From contig NZ_AP022581.1 in NCBI RefSeq assembly GCF_010731535.1, forward strand, positions 1,497,952 to 1,561,951: 64,000 nucleotides of DNA, written 5' to 3'. The stretch comes from Mycobacterium lacus (lineage in GTDB: Bacteria > Actinomycetota > Actinomycetes > Mycobacteriales > Mycobacteriaceae). Both the position numbers and the translations under genes were made by a program. Below, in pieces: positions 1 to 8,655 of this stretch (position 1 is its first letter; the number at the start of each line of letters is the position of its first letter). The notes beneath the pieces are model-generated. The model ran no database searches, was not told where the DNA came from, and saw only the letters and a list, made by a program, of their open reading frames with translations.

Positions 1-865
1 TTCGCAATGCCTCGAAGTGTAGGTACGGGACGACCGGCTGACCGGTCACCAGCAGGCACGTCGACCGATGCATGCCCACAGTCCGCGCGGCGAAGGTATA
101 GGTGTCCCCGGAGTTGGCCCGACGGTTGTCCGGGTCCGGGGAGGGTGTCTCGAGCAAAGTGATCGGCACGCCGACGTCGTTGGTATCGGGCGTGAAATTC
201 CACACCGTCCGGTCGCGCTGGGGCCGGACGACCCGTCGCCGCAGGTGGTCGCCGGCCTGCCGGGCGTCGAGCCCGAAGGCGTCGGCCGCCGCGGCCACCA
301 GGAGTTCGAATTCCGTCCGTGCGCCGGGCGCGCAGCTGGCGACCGCGTCCTCTTCGGAGTCCAGGAGGCGCCGCGACGCGGCGGCCAGCACCACATGGCC
401 GATACGTCGACCGGTGGCCATTTCTCGCGCGTAGCCGGCCCGGAGCAGGTTGGTGTAGCGCCCACCGCCGATCACCAGCATGTAGTCGAAGTCCGCTCCC
501 TCGGGCGCCGATTCGCCCGTGAGGCCCAGCTCGCCGGCCAGCGCGGTGATTTTGTCCAGTTGCGAGGCGGGTGAGTTGAGTCGCGGGATCAACCACCTGA
601 CCGCGCCGGCGGCATCCTGGCTGTGCACCCGGCCGCCGCCACGGGCCCGTGCCCGGCCCCGGTAATCCCACACCGCGCTGAACTCGTCCAGAAACGCCAG
701 CCGGGCCGCGAGGCCGAGGCCCTGCGGGAGGCTCCCACCGAACATGTCGACCAGCTCGGCGAGGGCGGGATGCGCACTCCAAGCCTCGACTTGGCGGCGG
801 ACTTCGGCCGAGAAATCACCACCGTATCGGTCCACGGCAGTGGTCGCGGTAAGGGACGGGGGCAC
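1..865 (-). CDS. Conserved hypothetical protein, 3' end cut by window edge
   Basis: An open minus-strand frame runs from a GTG at 865 to the left edge without a stop (about 288 codons visible). An AGGA-type ribosome site (acaggaac) sits about 8 nt before the GTG. Third codon positions are strongly G/C, as in the neighbouring real genes. The protein opens VPPSLTATTAVDRYGG. Its middle carries DFDYMLVIGGGRYTNLL followed by ATGRRIGHVVLAAASRRLLD. The glycine-rich LVIGGG stretch recalls nucleotide-binding or DUF218-like folds, but I do not recognise the family. No signal peptide or clear membrane helix is visible. The next gene downstream of the start is a methyltransferase on the same strand, so it may belong to the same minus-strand group. 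Function unknown. Confidence 0.7.
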   Translation of the reverse strand, partial: MPPSLTATTAVDRYGGDFSAEVRRQVEAWSAHPALAELVDMFGGSLPQGLGLAARLAFLDEFSAVWDYRGRARARGGGRVHSQDAAGAVRWLIPRLNSPASQLDKITALAGELGLTGESAPEGADFDYMLVIGGGRYTNLLRAGYAREMATGRRIGHVVLAAASRRLLDSEEDAVASCAPGARTEFELLVAAAADAFGLDARQAGDHLRRRVVRPQRDRTVWNFTPDTNDVGVPITLLETPSPDPDNRRANSGDTYTFAARTVGMHRSTCLLVTGQPVVPYLHFEALR

Positions 866-991
866 GCGACGTTCCTGTGATCGGGGTGGGTGAACTGTCT
901 GGGTGGCTTCGCAGTCTAGTGAAGGAACCACCAGACCATCGATCACTTCGTCTATGTGGTCCTACCTTTCACGGTTTCAGGGTCTGGGCCG

Positions 992-1849
992 CTAAGCGAC
1001 GCGGCGGAGCCAGATGCTGCCGGGTTCCTCGCTGACGCTCTCGGGGAGGTATCGGCGCACGATCTCTGGGCGCTTCTGCCAGATCCAGGAATTGAAGAAC
1101 ATGATTTGGAAGACGTTGTTGTAGCTCAGGAATGCACGCAACAGGTATGACTCGTTCCAGCTGCGACGCTGCTCCAGCCACGAGTCAGGGTATTCGAAGG
1201 GATAGAAAATGTCGTGAACGTGGATCACCACGCCGGGGCTTAGCCGCGGCAGCACCCTGAAAAGTAGCCAGTTGACATCGCTGCCCGGTTTGCTGACGTG
1301 CGTACTGTCGATAAAAAGAATGTCATTCTTGCCGAGCTTATCGAATGTTTCGATAGGAATGTCTTGAACGGCATTCTTGTGTATTGTTATCGCCTTGTGG
1401 TCGCCGTCTTTGAGCAGGCCTAGTAAGCGCTCGGGATTGGGCTCGACAAAAGTGAGTTCTAGGTCGTGTAGGTCGTGGTCGCGCACATCGAGGGCGATGG
1501 TGGAGGTAAAGCCCGACCCCACTTCCACAAGGTGTTTCGGCCGTAGCGCGTTCAGCATGGAGTAATAAACCGCTCCGTCGCCGAGCCCGTACCAGAGGTT
1601 TACCGGGTCGTAGCGACACCATGACTGCGAGAAATCAGCCCATTTCGGCCCCAGGCGATGGGCGAGTTCGACCTGTTCGGCTGCGCGAAGGTCGTAGGGC
1701 TCGGCGAGCTCGAGCCCCGCGCGCTGGGCGCGGGCACGATCGGCGTCGGCCACGCTCGAGATCGGCGAATAGAAATGACCCGGAGGGCTGAACAATTGAG
1801 TTGTGGGATCGGCAGGCGGCAGTTGTCCGGCGGCATCATGCGAATTCAC
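992..1849 (-). CDS. Class I SAM-dependent methyltransferase (Methyltransf_24-like)
   Basis: The 285-residue protein shows the class I methyltransferase pattern. Motif I is VEVGSGFTS at 108-116, the acidic ribose-binding motif is FVEPNPER at 134-141, and DILFIDSTH at 176-184 is the usual post-strand-4 acidic segment. VIHVHDIFYPFEYP near 208-221 is typical of the Methyltransf_24 group, which often modifies sugars or lipids. Start is GTG at 1849, backed by a strong AGGAGG in gacaggaggttatcgggc. It is followed on the same strand by an unrecognised gene (start 865) and preceded 45 nt upstream by another methyltransferase. The substrate cannot be read from sequence; small-molecule or cell-wall glycan O-methylation is an inference from the family. 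Confidence 0.85.
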   Translation of the reverse strand: MNSHDAAGQLPPADPTTQLFSPPGHFYSPISSVADADRARAQRAGLELAEPYDLRAAEQVELAHRLGPKWADFSQSWCRYDPVNLWYGLGDGAVYYSMLNALRPKHLVEVGSGFTSTIALDVRDHDLHDLELTFVEPNPERLLGLLKDGDHKAITIHKNAVQDIPIETFDKLGKNDILFIDSTHVSKPGSDVNWLLFRVLPRLSPGVVIHVHDIFYPFEYPDSWLEQRRSWNESYLLRAFLSYNNVFQIMFFNSWIWQKRPEIVRRYLPESVSEEPGSIWLRRVA

Positions 1850-1894
1850 GCCCGATAACCTCCTGTCCGCCGGTCGTGGTACGTAAAAGACCGC

Positions 1895-2491
1895 TCACGG
1901 CGTGCGCCGGGACGGTAGTGGCGCCTGGGGTTTGACCGCGCGCCAGCGCTGCCTGCCGGCGCCGACTTCGACGTGGACGTTGTGAAATCCCGCTGCGCGC
2001 AAGCGATCCGGCATGGTCTCCGGCGGGACCGGGTTGCAGGTATCGCGGATGTGCAGGATTCGGAACGTCACAGTCGGCACGCCGTCGCTGCCGGCGAACA
2101 CGCCGCCGGGCCGAAGCACCCGGAAGGCCTCGGCAAACAGCCGGTTCTGCAGGTCGGCGGTGGGGACGTGGTGCAGCATCGTGAACGACACCACCGAGCT
2201 GAACTCGTCGGCGGGCAATCCGGTGTCGGTGCCGTCCCCGTTGATGATGCGCGCACGGTCCCCGTACAGCCGCCGCAGCCGCTGCGCCATCGGGGCATCG
2301 ATCTCGACCGCTGTGAGCTTTGGCGTCTTGTCCACCAGCACGCGCAGAAACGCGCCGTATCCCGGTCCGATCTCGAGGGTGTTGTCGCCCAGTTCCACGC
2401 CGGCGAGCGCCCACGGCAACACATGGCTTTCGACTTCCTGCGCCCAGCGATTCGAGGCGCAATACAACCTGTGGCAGAGGTTCATTGCCAT
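1895..2491 (-). CDS. Class I SAM-dependent methyltransferase (Methyltransf_11 type)
   Basis: A 198-residue protein with a textbook class I fold: LEIGPGYG at 39-46 (motif I), VEIDAPM at 62-68 (motif II), [10 protein letters not shown] at 84-93, FTMLHHV at 103-109 (motif IV) and RVLRPGG at 124-130 (motif VI). The frame stays open much further upstream, but the methionines at 2491 (MAMNLC) or 2485 fit the family length, and anything longer would run into dinX on the opposite strand. The start lies 45 nt from the divergent dinX start, so the two promoters must share a very short region. Substrate unknown. With the gene at 992-1849 it forms a small methyltransferase group that I do not recall at this place in M. 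tuberculosis. Confidence 0.85.
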   Translation of the reverse strand: MAMNLCHRLYCASNRWAQEVESHVLPWALAGVELGDNTLEIGPGYGAFLRVLVDKTPKLTAVEIDAPMAQRLRRLYGDRARIINGDGTDTGLPADEFSSVVSFTMLHHVPTADLQNRLFAEAFRVLRPGGVFAGSDGVPTVTFRILHIRDTCNPVPPETMPDRLRAAGFHNVHVEVGAGRQRWRAVKPQAPLPSRRTP

Positions 2492-2536
2492 GTCACCGAC
2501 GGTAGCCGCAGTTCGCCCGAAATAGCATCGGCAATT

Positions 2537-3937
2537 GTGGAGTCCCGTTGGGTGCTGCACCTGGACATGGACGCGTTCTTCGCCTCCGTCGAACAACTCA
2601 CCCGGCCCACCCTGCGGGGGCGGCCGGTACTGGTCGGCGGGCTGGGCGGGCGGGGCGTGGTGGCCGGTGCCAGCTACGAGGCGCGGGTGTTCGGCGCCCG
2701 ATCGGCCATGCCGATGCATCAGGCACGCCGACTGATCGGCGTGACCGCGGTGGTGCTGCCGCCGCGCGGGGTCGTGTACGGGGTGGCCAGCCGGCGCGTC
2801 TTCGACACCGTGCGGACCATGGTGCCCGTCGTCGAGCAGCTGTCCTTCGACGAGGCCTTCGGTGAGCCTCCCCAACTTGCCGGGGCGTCAGCCGGGGATG
2901 TCGAGGAGTTCTGCGAGGACTTGCGGCGACGGGTCGCCGAGGAGACGGGCCTGGTCGCCTCGGTCGGCGCGGGCTCGGGTAAGCAGGTCGCCAAGATCGC
3001 CTCCGGCCTGGCCAAACCCGACGGCATTCGGGTGGTCCGGCGCGCGGAAGAAGAATCGCTGCTCGGCGGGCTGCCGGTGCGGCGGCTGTGGGGCATCGGT
3101 CCGGTCGCCGAAGACAAGCTGCATCGACTCGGCATCGAGACGATCGGGCAGCTGGCCGCGCTGACCGACGCCGAGGCGGCCAACATCCTGGGTGCGACGA
3201 TCGGGCCGGCGCTGCACCGGCTGGCGCGCGGCATCGACGACCGTCCCGTTGCCGAGCGCGCCGAGGCCAAGCAGATCAGCGCCGAATCCACGTTCGCAGA
3301 GGATCTGACCAGCCTGGATCAGCTGTACGAAGCGATCGACCCGATCGCCGAGCACGCGCACCGGCGCCTGCTGCGCGACGGCCGCGGTGCACGCACCGTC
3401 ACGGTGAAGTTGAAGAAATCCGACATGAGCACGCTGACCCGCTCGGCGACGCTGCCCTACGCCACGGCCGAGGCGCCTGCGCTGATTGCGGTGGCCCGGC
3501 GGCTGCTGCTCGATCCTCGCCAGATCGGGCCCATTCGCCTACTCGGCGTTGGGTTTTCGGCCCTAAGCGATGTGCGCCAGGAGTCGTTGTTCCCGGACCT
3601 GGACACGGCGCCACAGACGGCTGAATCCCACCACGCGCCCGACGCGTTTCCCGCCACGCCGCCCGGGCACGGGACTTCGGCGTGGCGGGTCGGCGACGAC
3701 GTCAGCCACCGCGATCTCGGGCACGGCTGGGTGCAGGGCGCGGGCCACGGCGTGGTCACCGTGCGGTTCGAGACTCGGGGTTCGGGCCCAGGGCCGGCGC
3801 GCACGTTTCCCGTCGACTCCGGCGACCTCACCGGCGCCAATCCGGTCGACAGCCTGGACTGGCCGGACTATGTCGGTGAACTGCGGGTCGAAGAGCCGAG
3901 CTCAGCCCCAGCGGCCGACGACGTCGGCGACCGATAG
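2537..3937 (+). CDS. dinX: Y-family DNA polymerase IV (DinB1/DinX)
   Basis: A 466-residue Y-family translesion polymerase. The first catalytic acidic motif, [13 protein letters not shown], lies at 9-21 and the second, SFDEA, at 103-107; together they bind the two metal ions. The finger segment [13 protein letters not shown] follows, then a helix-hairpin-helix thumb ([16 protein letters not shown]) and the little-finger domain. RQESLF near residue 354 matches a beta-clamp-binding peptide, as known for DinB1. The tail carries a mycobacterial extension ending DDVGDR. Start is GTG at 2537, giving a protein that begins like M. tuberculosis DinX ([14 protein letters not shown]); longer frames upstream overlap the divergent methyltransferase. 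The 3' end overlaps convergent ansA by 36 nt. Confidence 0.96.
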   Translation: MESRWVLHLDMDAFFASVEQLTRPTLRGRPVLVGGLGGRGVVAGASYEARVFGARSAMPMHQARRLIGVTAVVLPPRGVVYGVASRRVFDTVRTMVPVVEQLSFDEAFGEPPQLAGASAGDVEEFCEDLRRRVAEETGLVASVGAGSGKQVAKIASGLAKPDGIRVVRRAEEESLLGGLPVRRLWGIGPVAEDKLHRLGIETIGQLAALTDAEAANILGATIGPALHRLARGIDDRPVAERAEAKQISAESTFAEDLTSLDQLYEAIDPIAEHAHRRLLRDGRGARTVTVKLKKSDMSTLTRSATLPYATAEAPALIAVARRLLLDPRQIGPIRLLGVGFSALSDVRQESLFPDLDTAPQTAESHHAPDAFPATPPGHGTSAWRVGDDVSHRDLGHGWVQGAGHGVVTVRFETRGSGPGPARTFPVDSGDLTGANPVDSLDWPDYVGELRVEEPSSAPAADDVGDR

Positions 3938-4828
3938 CTTGGCGGCCAGCGCCGCCATCAGCAAAACCCGGGCTTGCGACGGTGCTAGCCGTGGCACCAT
4001 CACCGCGCCCGCCTCCACCAGGTCATGCCCGGGGCCGTAGCCCGCGCTGACGCGCCCGCCGGGGACTCGGGTGCACACCGCGACCGCCACCCCGTTGCGG
4101 CAGTGGCGGCGCACGCCGTCGATCACTGCCGCCCCGGCATTGCCCGAGCCCAGCGCTTCCAGCACCACCGCTCGCGCGCCGGCGGCCACACAGGCATCAA
4201 GCGCCACCGCGTCACTTCCCAGGTACGCCGCGACAATGTCGACCCGGGGCGCCGTGGCGGCGCCGAGATCGCCAAGGTACGGCCGGGTCTTGGTGTGCGT
4301 CAGCGTGACGCCGCCGTCGACGGTTCCCACGAGCGTGCCGGCGAAGCCGCTCGGGTCCTCGGTGGCCACCTTGCGCAGGCCCAACGGCTGCAACACCCGG
4401 CCCGCGAAACAGACCAGGACACCGGCTTCACGGGTGGCCGGGTCGGCCGCCACCGCCAGCGCGTCGCGCAGATTGCCCGGGCCGTCGGCGTCCGGGGCGT
4501 CGGCGCTGCGCATGGCGCCGGTCAGCACGACCGGCACCTTGCCCGCATAGGTGAGGTCGAGCCAGAGGGCGCTCTCTTCCATGGTGTCGGTGCCGTGGGT
4601 GACGACCACGCCGTCGGCGCCGTTATCGATGGCGGCCCGCATCGCGGCGTGAATCCGATCCCAGTCGGCCGGCGTCAGCACCGAGCTGTCCAGTGCCATC
4701 AAATCGATCACATCGACGTCGAGGCCCGCCGCCAGTTCCGCGCCCGTGCGGGCGGGCCGGCGCACCCCGTCGGCGCCGGTGCACGTCGAAATCGTCCCTC
4801 CCGTGGTGATGACGGTGAGTCGGCTCAT
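3902..4828 (-). CDS. ansA: L-asparaginase (type I/II family)
   Basis: This 308-residue enzyme hydrolyses L-asparagine to aspartate and ammonia. The N-terminal TTGGTIS at 8-14 carries the first catalytic Thr, and THGTDTMEE at 77-85 carries the second Thr with its Asp. [15 protein letters not shown] is also typical of the family. Start is the ATG at 4828 ([11 protein letters not shown]), matching the family N-terminus; the frame continues upstream without stop but lacks homology there. No signal peptide is seen, so the protein is probably cytoplasmic unless exported by another route. The gene is convergent with dinX (36 nt overlap) and divergent from lspA, whose start lies 78 nt away. Confidence 0.95.
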   Translation of the reverse strand: MSRLTVITTGGTISTCTGADGVRRPARTGAELAAGLDVDVIDLMALDSSVLTPADWDRIHAAMRAAIDNGADGVVVTHGTDTMEESALWLDLTYAGKVPVVLTGAMRSADAPDADGPGNLRDALAVAADPATREAGVLVCFAGRVLQPLGLRKVATEDPSGFAGTLVGTVDGGVTLTHTKTRPYLGDLGAATAPRVDIVAAYLGSDAVALDACVAAGARAVVLEALGSGNAGAAVIDGVRRHCRNGVAVAVCTRVPGGRVSAGYGPGHDLVEAGAVMVPRLAPSQARVLLMAALAAKLSVADVVGRWG

Positions 4829-4906
4829 GATGGGATCATTGCGCACGCGCGCGTGGTAGCCCATCCGCATACGGGGGCCGCGTTGCATCTGGGGGATGAT
4901 GGGGGA

Positions 4907-5497
4907 GTGCGTGACGAACCAACCGGATCTGCGGATCCGCTGACGTCGACCGGGGAAGCCGGGAAGGCTGGGGACGCCGAGACGCCCGCACTGCAGACGC
5001 CTCCCAGGCGGCTGCGTCTGCTGTTGTCGGTCGCGGCAGCCGTGCTGACCCTCGACATCGTCACCAAGGTGCTTGCGGTCAAGCTGCTGTCCCCCGGCCA
5101 GCCGGTGTCGATCATCGGCGACACGGTGACCTGGACTTTGGTGCGCAATTCGGGCGCCGCGTTCTCGATGGCGACCGGATACACCTGGGTGCTGACGCTG
5201 ATCGCGACGGGTGTGGTGGTCGGCATCTTCTGGATGGGGCGGCGGCTGGTGTCGCCCTGGTGGGCGCTGGGCCTCGGGATGATCCTCGGCGGCGCGATGG
5301 GCAACCTGGTCGATCGTTTTTTCCGGGCGCCGGGCCCGCTGCGGGGACACGTCGTCGACTTCCTGTCGGTCGGTTGGTGGCCGGTGTTCAATGTCGCGGA
5401 TCCGTCGGTGGTGGGGGGCGCCATCCTGCTCGTGGTGCTGTCGATCTTCGGGTTTGACTTCGATACCGTCGGCAGACGGAAGGCCGACGGGCGCTGA
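4907..5497 (+). CDS. lspA: Prolipoprotein signal peptidase (signal peptidase II)
   Basis: LspA removes the signal peptide of lipid-modified prolipoproteins in the inner membrane. The 196-residue protein has a hydrophilic N-terminal extension of about 35 residues, as in mycobacterial LspA, then four hydrophobic segments. The two catalytic aspartates lie in GNLVDRFF and [18 protein letters not shown] is the conserved segment between the first and second helices. The GTG at 4907 reads [12 protein letters not shown], corresponding to the known N-terminus ([10 protein letters not shown]). A G-rich run directly precedes it. Its TGA overlaps the ATG of the next gene by one base, suggesting translational coupling with the pseudouridine synthase. 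Confidence 0.95.
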   Translation: MRDEPTGSADPLTSTGEAGKAGDAETPALQTPPRRLRLLLSVAAAVLTLDIVTKVLAVKLLSPGQPVSIIGDTVTWTLVRNSGAAFSMATGYTWVLTLIATGVVVGIFWMGRRLVSPWWALGLGMILGGAMGNLVDRFFRAPGPLRGHVVDFLSVGWWPVFNVADPSVVGGAILLVVLSIFGFDFDTVGRRKADGR

Positions 5498-6423
5498 TGA
5501 GTGACCGTTCGATGCCCGTTCCGGAGGGATTGGCGGGCATGCGCGTCGACGCCGGGCTGGCCCGCCTGTTGGGCCTGTCCCGGACGGCCGCGGCGGCGAT
5601 CGCCGAAGACGGCGGCGTCGAACTTGATGGGGTACAGGCGGGAAAGGCCGATCGGCTGACACCGGGCGCCTGGCTGCAGGTCCGGTTGCCCGAGGAGCCG
5701 CCACCGCTTCAGAACACGCCCGTCGACGTCGAGGGCATGACGATCCTGTACTCCGACGACGACATCGTCGCGGTCGACAAGCCGGCGGCGGTGGCCGCGC
5801 ACGCGTCGGTGGGCTGGACCGGGCCCACCGTGCTCGGCGGCCTTGCCGCGGCCGGTTACCGGATCACCACGTCCGGTGTGCACGAGCGGCAGGGCATCGT
5901 GCATCGCCTGGACGTCGGCACCTCCGGGGTGATGGTGGTGGCGCTCTCCGAGCACGCCTACACGGTGCTCAAGCGGGCGTTCAAACAACGAACGGTCGAC
6001 AAGCGGTACCACGCGCTGGTGCAAGGGCATCCCGATCCGTCCAGCGGGACCATCGACGCGCCGATCGGCCGGCACCGCGGCGGTGAGTGGAAGTTCGCGG
6101 TCACCAAGAACGGTCGGCACAGCCTCACCCACTACGACACCCTGGAAGCCTTCGTCGCCGCCAGCTTGCTGGACGTGCATCTGGAAACCGGCCGCACCCA
6201 CCAGATCCGGGTGCATTTCGCCGCGCTGCACCACCCATGCTGCGGTGATCTGGTATACGGGGCCGACCCGAAGCTTGCGAAAAAGCTTGGGCTGGAACGA
6301 CAATGGCTGCACGCGCGGTCGCTGGCCTTCGCGCATCCGGCCGACGGCCGGCGGATGGAGATCGTCAGCCCGTACCCGCCCGATCTGCAGCACGCGCTTG
6401 ACGTATTGCGAGACGAGGGGTGA
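5497..6423 (+). CDS. RluA/RluD-family 23S rRNA pseudouridine synthase (Rv1540 orthologue)
   Basis: A 308-residue protein that isomerises uridine to pseudouridine in RNA, probably 23S rRNA. Residues about 5-60 form an S4-like RNA-binding domain ([16 protein letters not shown]). The catalytic motif [13 protein letters not shown] carries the essential Asp at 139. [15 protein letters not shown] is the second family signature. The ATG overlaps the lspA stop (TGATG), so the two are almost certainly one transcript. The gene ends two bases before a 26-bp inverted repeat that separates it from the convergent methyltransferase. Exact target uridines cannot be assigned from the sequence. Confidence 0.93.
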   Translation: MSDRSMPVPEGLAGMRVDAGLARLLGLSRTAAAAIAEDGGVELDGVQAGKADRLTPGAWLQVRLPEEPPPLQNTPVDVEGMTILYSDDDIVAVDKPAAVAAHASVGWTGPTVLGGLAAAGYRITTSGVHERQGIVHRLDVGTSGVMVVALSEHAYTVLKRAFKQRTVDKRYHALVQGHPDPSSGTIDAPIGRHRGGEWKFAVTKNGRHSLTHYDTLEAFVAASLLDVHLETGRTHQIRVHFAALHHPCCGDLVYGADPKLAKKLGLERQWLHARSLAFAHPADGRRMEIVSPYPPDLQHALDVLRDEG

Positions 6424-6424
6424 C

Positions 6425-6480
6425 GAACAGACGTAAATGTCCCCAAAACCGCTGGGTTTTGGGGACATTTACGTCTGTTC
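6425..6480. terminator. Perfect 26-bp inverted repeat, likely bidirectional terminator
   Basis: Arms 6425-6450 and 6455-6480 are perfectly complementary, with a 4-nt loop (gctg). The element lies between the convergent rluD-type gene (stop at 6423) and the methyltransferase at 6469-7239. The last three codons and TAA stop of the latter lie inside the right arm. Its outer and inner blocks (CAGACG, CCCCAAAAC) recur in the hairpin at 30262-30325. No long U-run follows, which is normal for mycobacterial terminators. Confidence 0.75.
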
Positions 6481-7239
6481 GGCAGCCGGTTTGCGCGCCT
6501 CGACGAGAACGCGCGTCGGGTGCGTGACGAAGCGCCCGTCGGCCTCGATGCGTTCATGCAGTACCCGCAACCGCTCGTAGTAGGGCGCGGCCGTGAAGTC
6601 CGGCACCGTCCAGATCACCTTGCGCAGGAAATAGACGACGGCGCCGATATCGAAGAATTCGGCTCGGAGCCGCTCCATGCGCATGTCCACGATCTTTAGC
6701 CCGGCGGCCTGGGCCTGGGCGCGCTGGGCGGCCGGCTCAAGCTGGGACCATAACCGCGGCTGCGGCCCGATCACCTGTGTCAGCAGCTCGGACACCGTCG
6801 CCGGTCCGGGGTGCTGCGCTAAGTAGGTGCCGCCAGGGCGCAGCAGCCGGGCAATCTCGGTCCACCACACGGTGATCGGGTGTCGACTAGTCACCAGGTC
6901 GAACGACTCGTCGGCAAACGGCAGCGGCGGCTCGTCGCGCGTCGCGACAACAACCACTCCGAGCGGATGCAATCGCTTGGTGGCCAGCGCCGCGTTGGGC
7001 GGCCACGATTCGGTGGCCGCCATCGTCGGCGGGAACTTCTCGACACCCGCCAGCACCTCCCCGCCACCGGTGTGGATGTCCAGCGCGGCTGACACCATGG
7101 CCAGCCGTTGACTCATCAGCCGTTGGTAGCCCCAAGACGTCCGTTCCTCGGTCGCACGCCCGTCGAGCCAGGAGAAGTCCCAGCCTTCCGCGGGCGCTGC
7201 CATGGCCTCCGCCACCAGAGACTCGAACGAGCGACGCAT
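6469..7239 (-). CDS. Class I SAM-dependent methyltransferase
   Basis: A 256-residue protein with a diverged class I methyltransferase core. DIHTGGGEVL at 54-63 is the motif I strand and glycine loop, LPFADESFDLVTSRHP at 106-121 is the motif IV region, and RLLRPGGTYL at 131-140 is motif VI. The C-terminal half (FFDIGAVVYFLRKVIWTVP) resembles methyltransferases annotated from many mycobacteria. Start is ATG at 7239 (MRRSFESLVAEAM). The TAA stop and the last three codons (EQT) lie within the right arm of the 6425-6480 hairpin, so the palindrome appears to supply the end of the reading frame. Upstream on the same strand, 48 nt away, is lprI. Substrate unknown. Confidence 0.85.
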   Translation of the reverse strand: MRRSFESLVAEAMAAPAEGWDFSWLDGRATEERTSWGYQRLMSQRLAMVSAALDIHTGGGEVLAGVEKFPPTMAATESWPPNAALATKRLHPLGVVVVATRDEPPLPFADESFDLVTSRHPITVWWTEIARLLRPGGTYLAQHPGPATVSELLTQVIGPQPRLWSQLEPAAQRAQAQAAGLKIVDMRMERLRAEFFDIGAVVYFLRKVIWTVPDFTAAPYYERLRVLHERIEADGRFVTHPTRVLVEARKPAAEQT

Positions 7240-7287
7240 GACTGCATTGTCACCCGGACGTGTTGCGACAGCAGAGGTTGACCGCCT

Positions 7288-7908
7288 TCACGGGGCGTTG
7301 CAGAGGATCTTGGCGCCGTTGAAGTCGAGGCGGACCTCGCCGTGATGTTCCCAGTATTCGATGCCCTGTCGGCCGTACCGTGCGCCACTGCCGGACAGTT
7401 GTTGGAACAAGATCTGTTGGTTTCCCTTCCAGTTCACCACCGCGGCCCGCGGGCTGAACTGGTTGTAGAACTGGGCGGTCAATGGGCCGTCCGCCGGGGG
7501 GCAGCGGTAGGTGACGACTGGTGGAGTCACCGTGGCTGGGTCGGCGATCGCCAACTCGTCCAGCCGCGTCTGGTAGGCCTCCAAGACACAGGTGCGCATA
7601 TCGGCGTTTTGCGCGCACGCGTCGCGCTGTGTCGCCCAGGCATTTTCAGCGACCGTCAGCGCCGCGGTGTCCGCCCCGGGACGAGCCAGCGCTCGCCGGT
7701 AGGAGTCCTGGAGCCCGCGATCGAGGCCGCCGAGTTGCGGATCATCGCAGACCAGCTGCTGCGCCTTGTTGGTGGTCTTGGTGCAGTCGATCGAGGGTGC
7801 CGCGGCCGGTGATGGGCTAGTGGTGCCGGCCGGCGCCGCCGGATGTGTTGTTGTCGAGGCGCAGGCGCCCAGGACCAAAGCTGCTGCGATAACGGCGATC
7901 GGTTTCAT
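7288..7908 (-). CDS. lprI: Lipoprotein LprI, lysozyme-inhibitor family
   Basis: A 206-residue lipoprotein. Residues 1-16 are a signal peptide ending in the lipobox LGAC, with Cys16 as the lipidation site. A Thr/Pro/Ala-rich linker follows. The LprI domain (CTKTTNKAQQLVCDDPQLGG and its paired cysteines) covers about residues 41-118. The C-terminal part, VTYRCPPADGPLTAQFYN to the end, resembles MliC, a membrane-bound lysozyme inhibitor. M. tuberculosis LprI has been shown to inhibit lysozyme and lies next to glbN, the same order as here. The domain content makes the call secure; activity of this copy is inferred. Confidence 0.93.
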   Translation of the reverse strand: MKPIAVIAAALVLGACASTTTHPAAPAGTTSPSPAAAPSIDCTKTTNKAQQLVCDDPQLGGLDRGLQDSYRRALARPGADTAALTVAENAWATQRDACAQNADMRTCVLEAYQTRLDELAIADPATVTPPVVTYRCPPADGPLTAQFYNQFSPRAAVVNWKGNQQILFQQLSGSGARYGRQGIEYWEHHGEVRLDFNGAKILCNAP

Positions 7909-8015
7909 ACGTGCTGATTACCGGGCGCAGCGGTTGGACCCGCAGCGCGACACGCCCGATGGTGCTGGGAATCTTCTGGGCAGATTGCTCCCCTCCACAA
8001 TCTGCCCAGGGCGAT

Positions 8016-8423
8016 TCAGACCTTGGCCCGGGTCTGGCCCGATACGATGTCGGAGGCCAGCGGTGCGACGAGGCCGAGGATTTCGGTGACCGTCTCCGAC
8101 GGCACTCCGGCCGCGGTCAGCGCATCCTCCAAGTGCCCGGCCACCAGGCCGAAGTGGTGCATGGTGATGCCGCGCCCCTGGTGGACCTGCTTCATCGGCG
8201 CACCGGTGTAGGGCTCGGGCCCGCCGAGAGCGGCCGCAAAGAACTCCACCTGTTTGCCTTTGAGGCGGCTCATGTTGGTTCCCGCGAAGAAGTGGGTCAG
8301 GTGATCGTCGGCGAGCACGCGAACATAGAAGTCCTCGACGACGGCTTCGATCGCTTCGTGGCCGCCGATGGTGTCGTAGATGCTGATCGGCTCGCGCGCG
8401 CGGAAGCGTGACAGTATTCCCAT
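8016..8423 (-). CDS. glbN: Truncated haemoglobin N (group I)
   Basis: GlbN is a group I truncated haemoglobin that detoxifies nitric oxide by converting oxyhaem and NO to nitrate. The 135-residue protein keeps the key residues: Tyr33 (B10), Gln58 (E11) and the proximal haem His81 (F8) in MKQVHQGRG. The short pre-A segment at the N-terminus is present, as in the M. tuberculosis protein. Start is ATG at 8423 ([14 protein letters not shown]), chosen by alignment with the known protein; the frame stays open upstream without homology. lprI lies downstream on the same strand with a gap of 107 nt. A palindrome lies just upstream of the start. Confidence 0.95.
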   Translation of the reverse strand: MGILSRFRAREPISIYDTIGGHEAIEAVVEDFYVRVLADDHLTHFFAGTNMSRLKGKQVEFFAAALGGPEPYTGAPMKQVHQGRGITMHHFGLVAGHLEDALTAAGVPSETVTEILGLVAPLASDIVSGQTRAKV

Positions 8424-8432
8424 CTTCACAGT

Positions 8433-8450
8433 GCAACATCTCGCTGTTGC
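8433..8450. promoter_or_regulatory. Palindrome upstream of glbN, possible operator
   Basis: GCAACA at 8433-8438 and TGTTGC at 8445-8450 form a perfect 6-bp inverted repeat with a 6-nt spacer, ending 10 nt from the glbN start on the minus strand. It could be an operator or a 5' leader hairpin. No regulator is identified, and no DosR-type box was seen here. Confidence 0.3.
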
Positions 8451-8655
8451 GCGTGCGTTAGGGCGCGATCGCCCTCGGATTACCTTCCGTAACAAGCCGA
8501 TTGCATCGTGACCGCGCTCGCATCGAACTGTCGGCACCCGCGTGGCACTGGCCCGATGGCAGGCAGCTGGCGGCCATTCGTCAAAGATGTCGCTAGGTTG
8601 GCTGCATGACCCGTGGCACATCACCCACACTGACCATCATCAGGAGCGACCTTCG

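Noticed and set aside
1973..2536. N-terminal extension of dinX
   Set aside because: The frame upstream of 2537 overlaps the divergent methyltransferase and has no homology; the GTG at 2537 gives the known DinX start.
8424..8655. DosR-type box upstream of glbN
   Set aside because: I looked for a GGGACT/AGTCCC-like palindrome before glbN and found none; only the short GCAACA/TGTTGC repeat is present.
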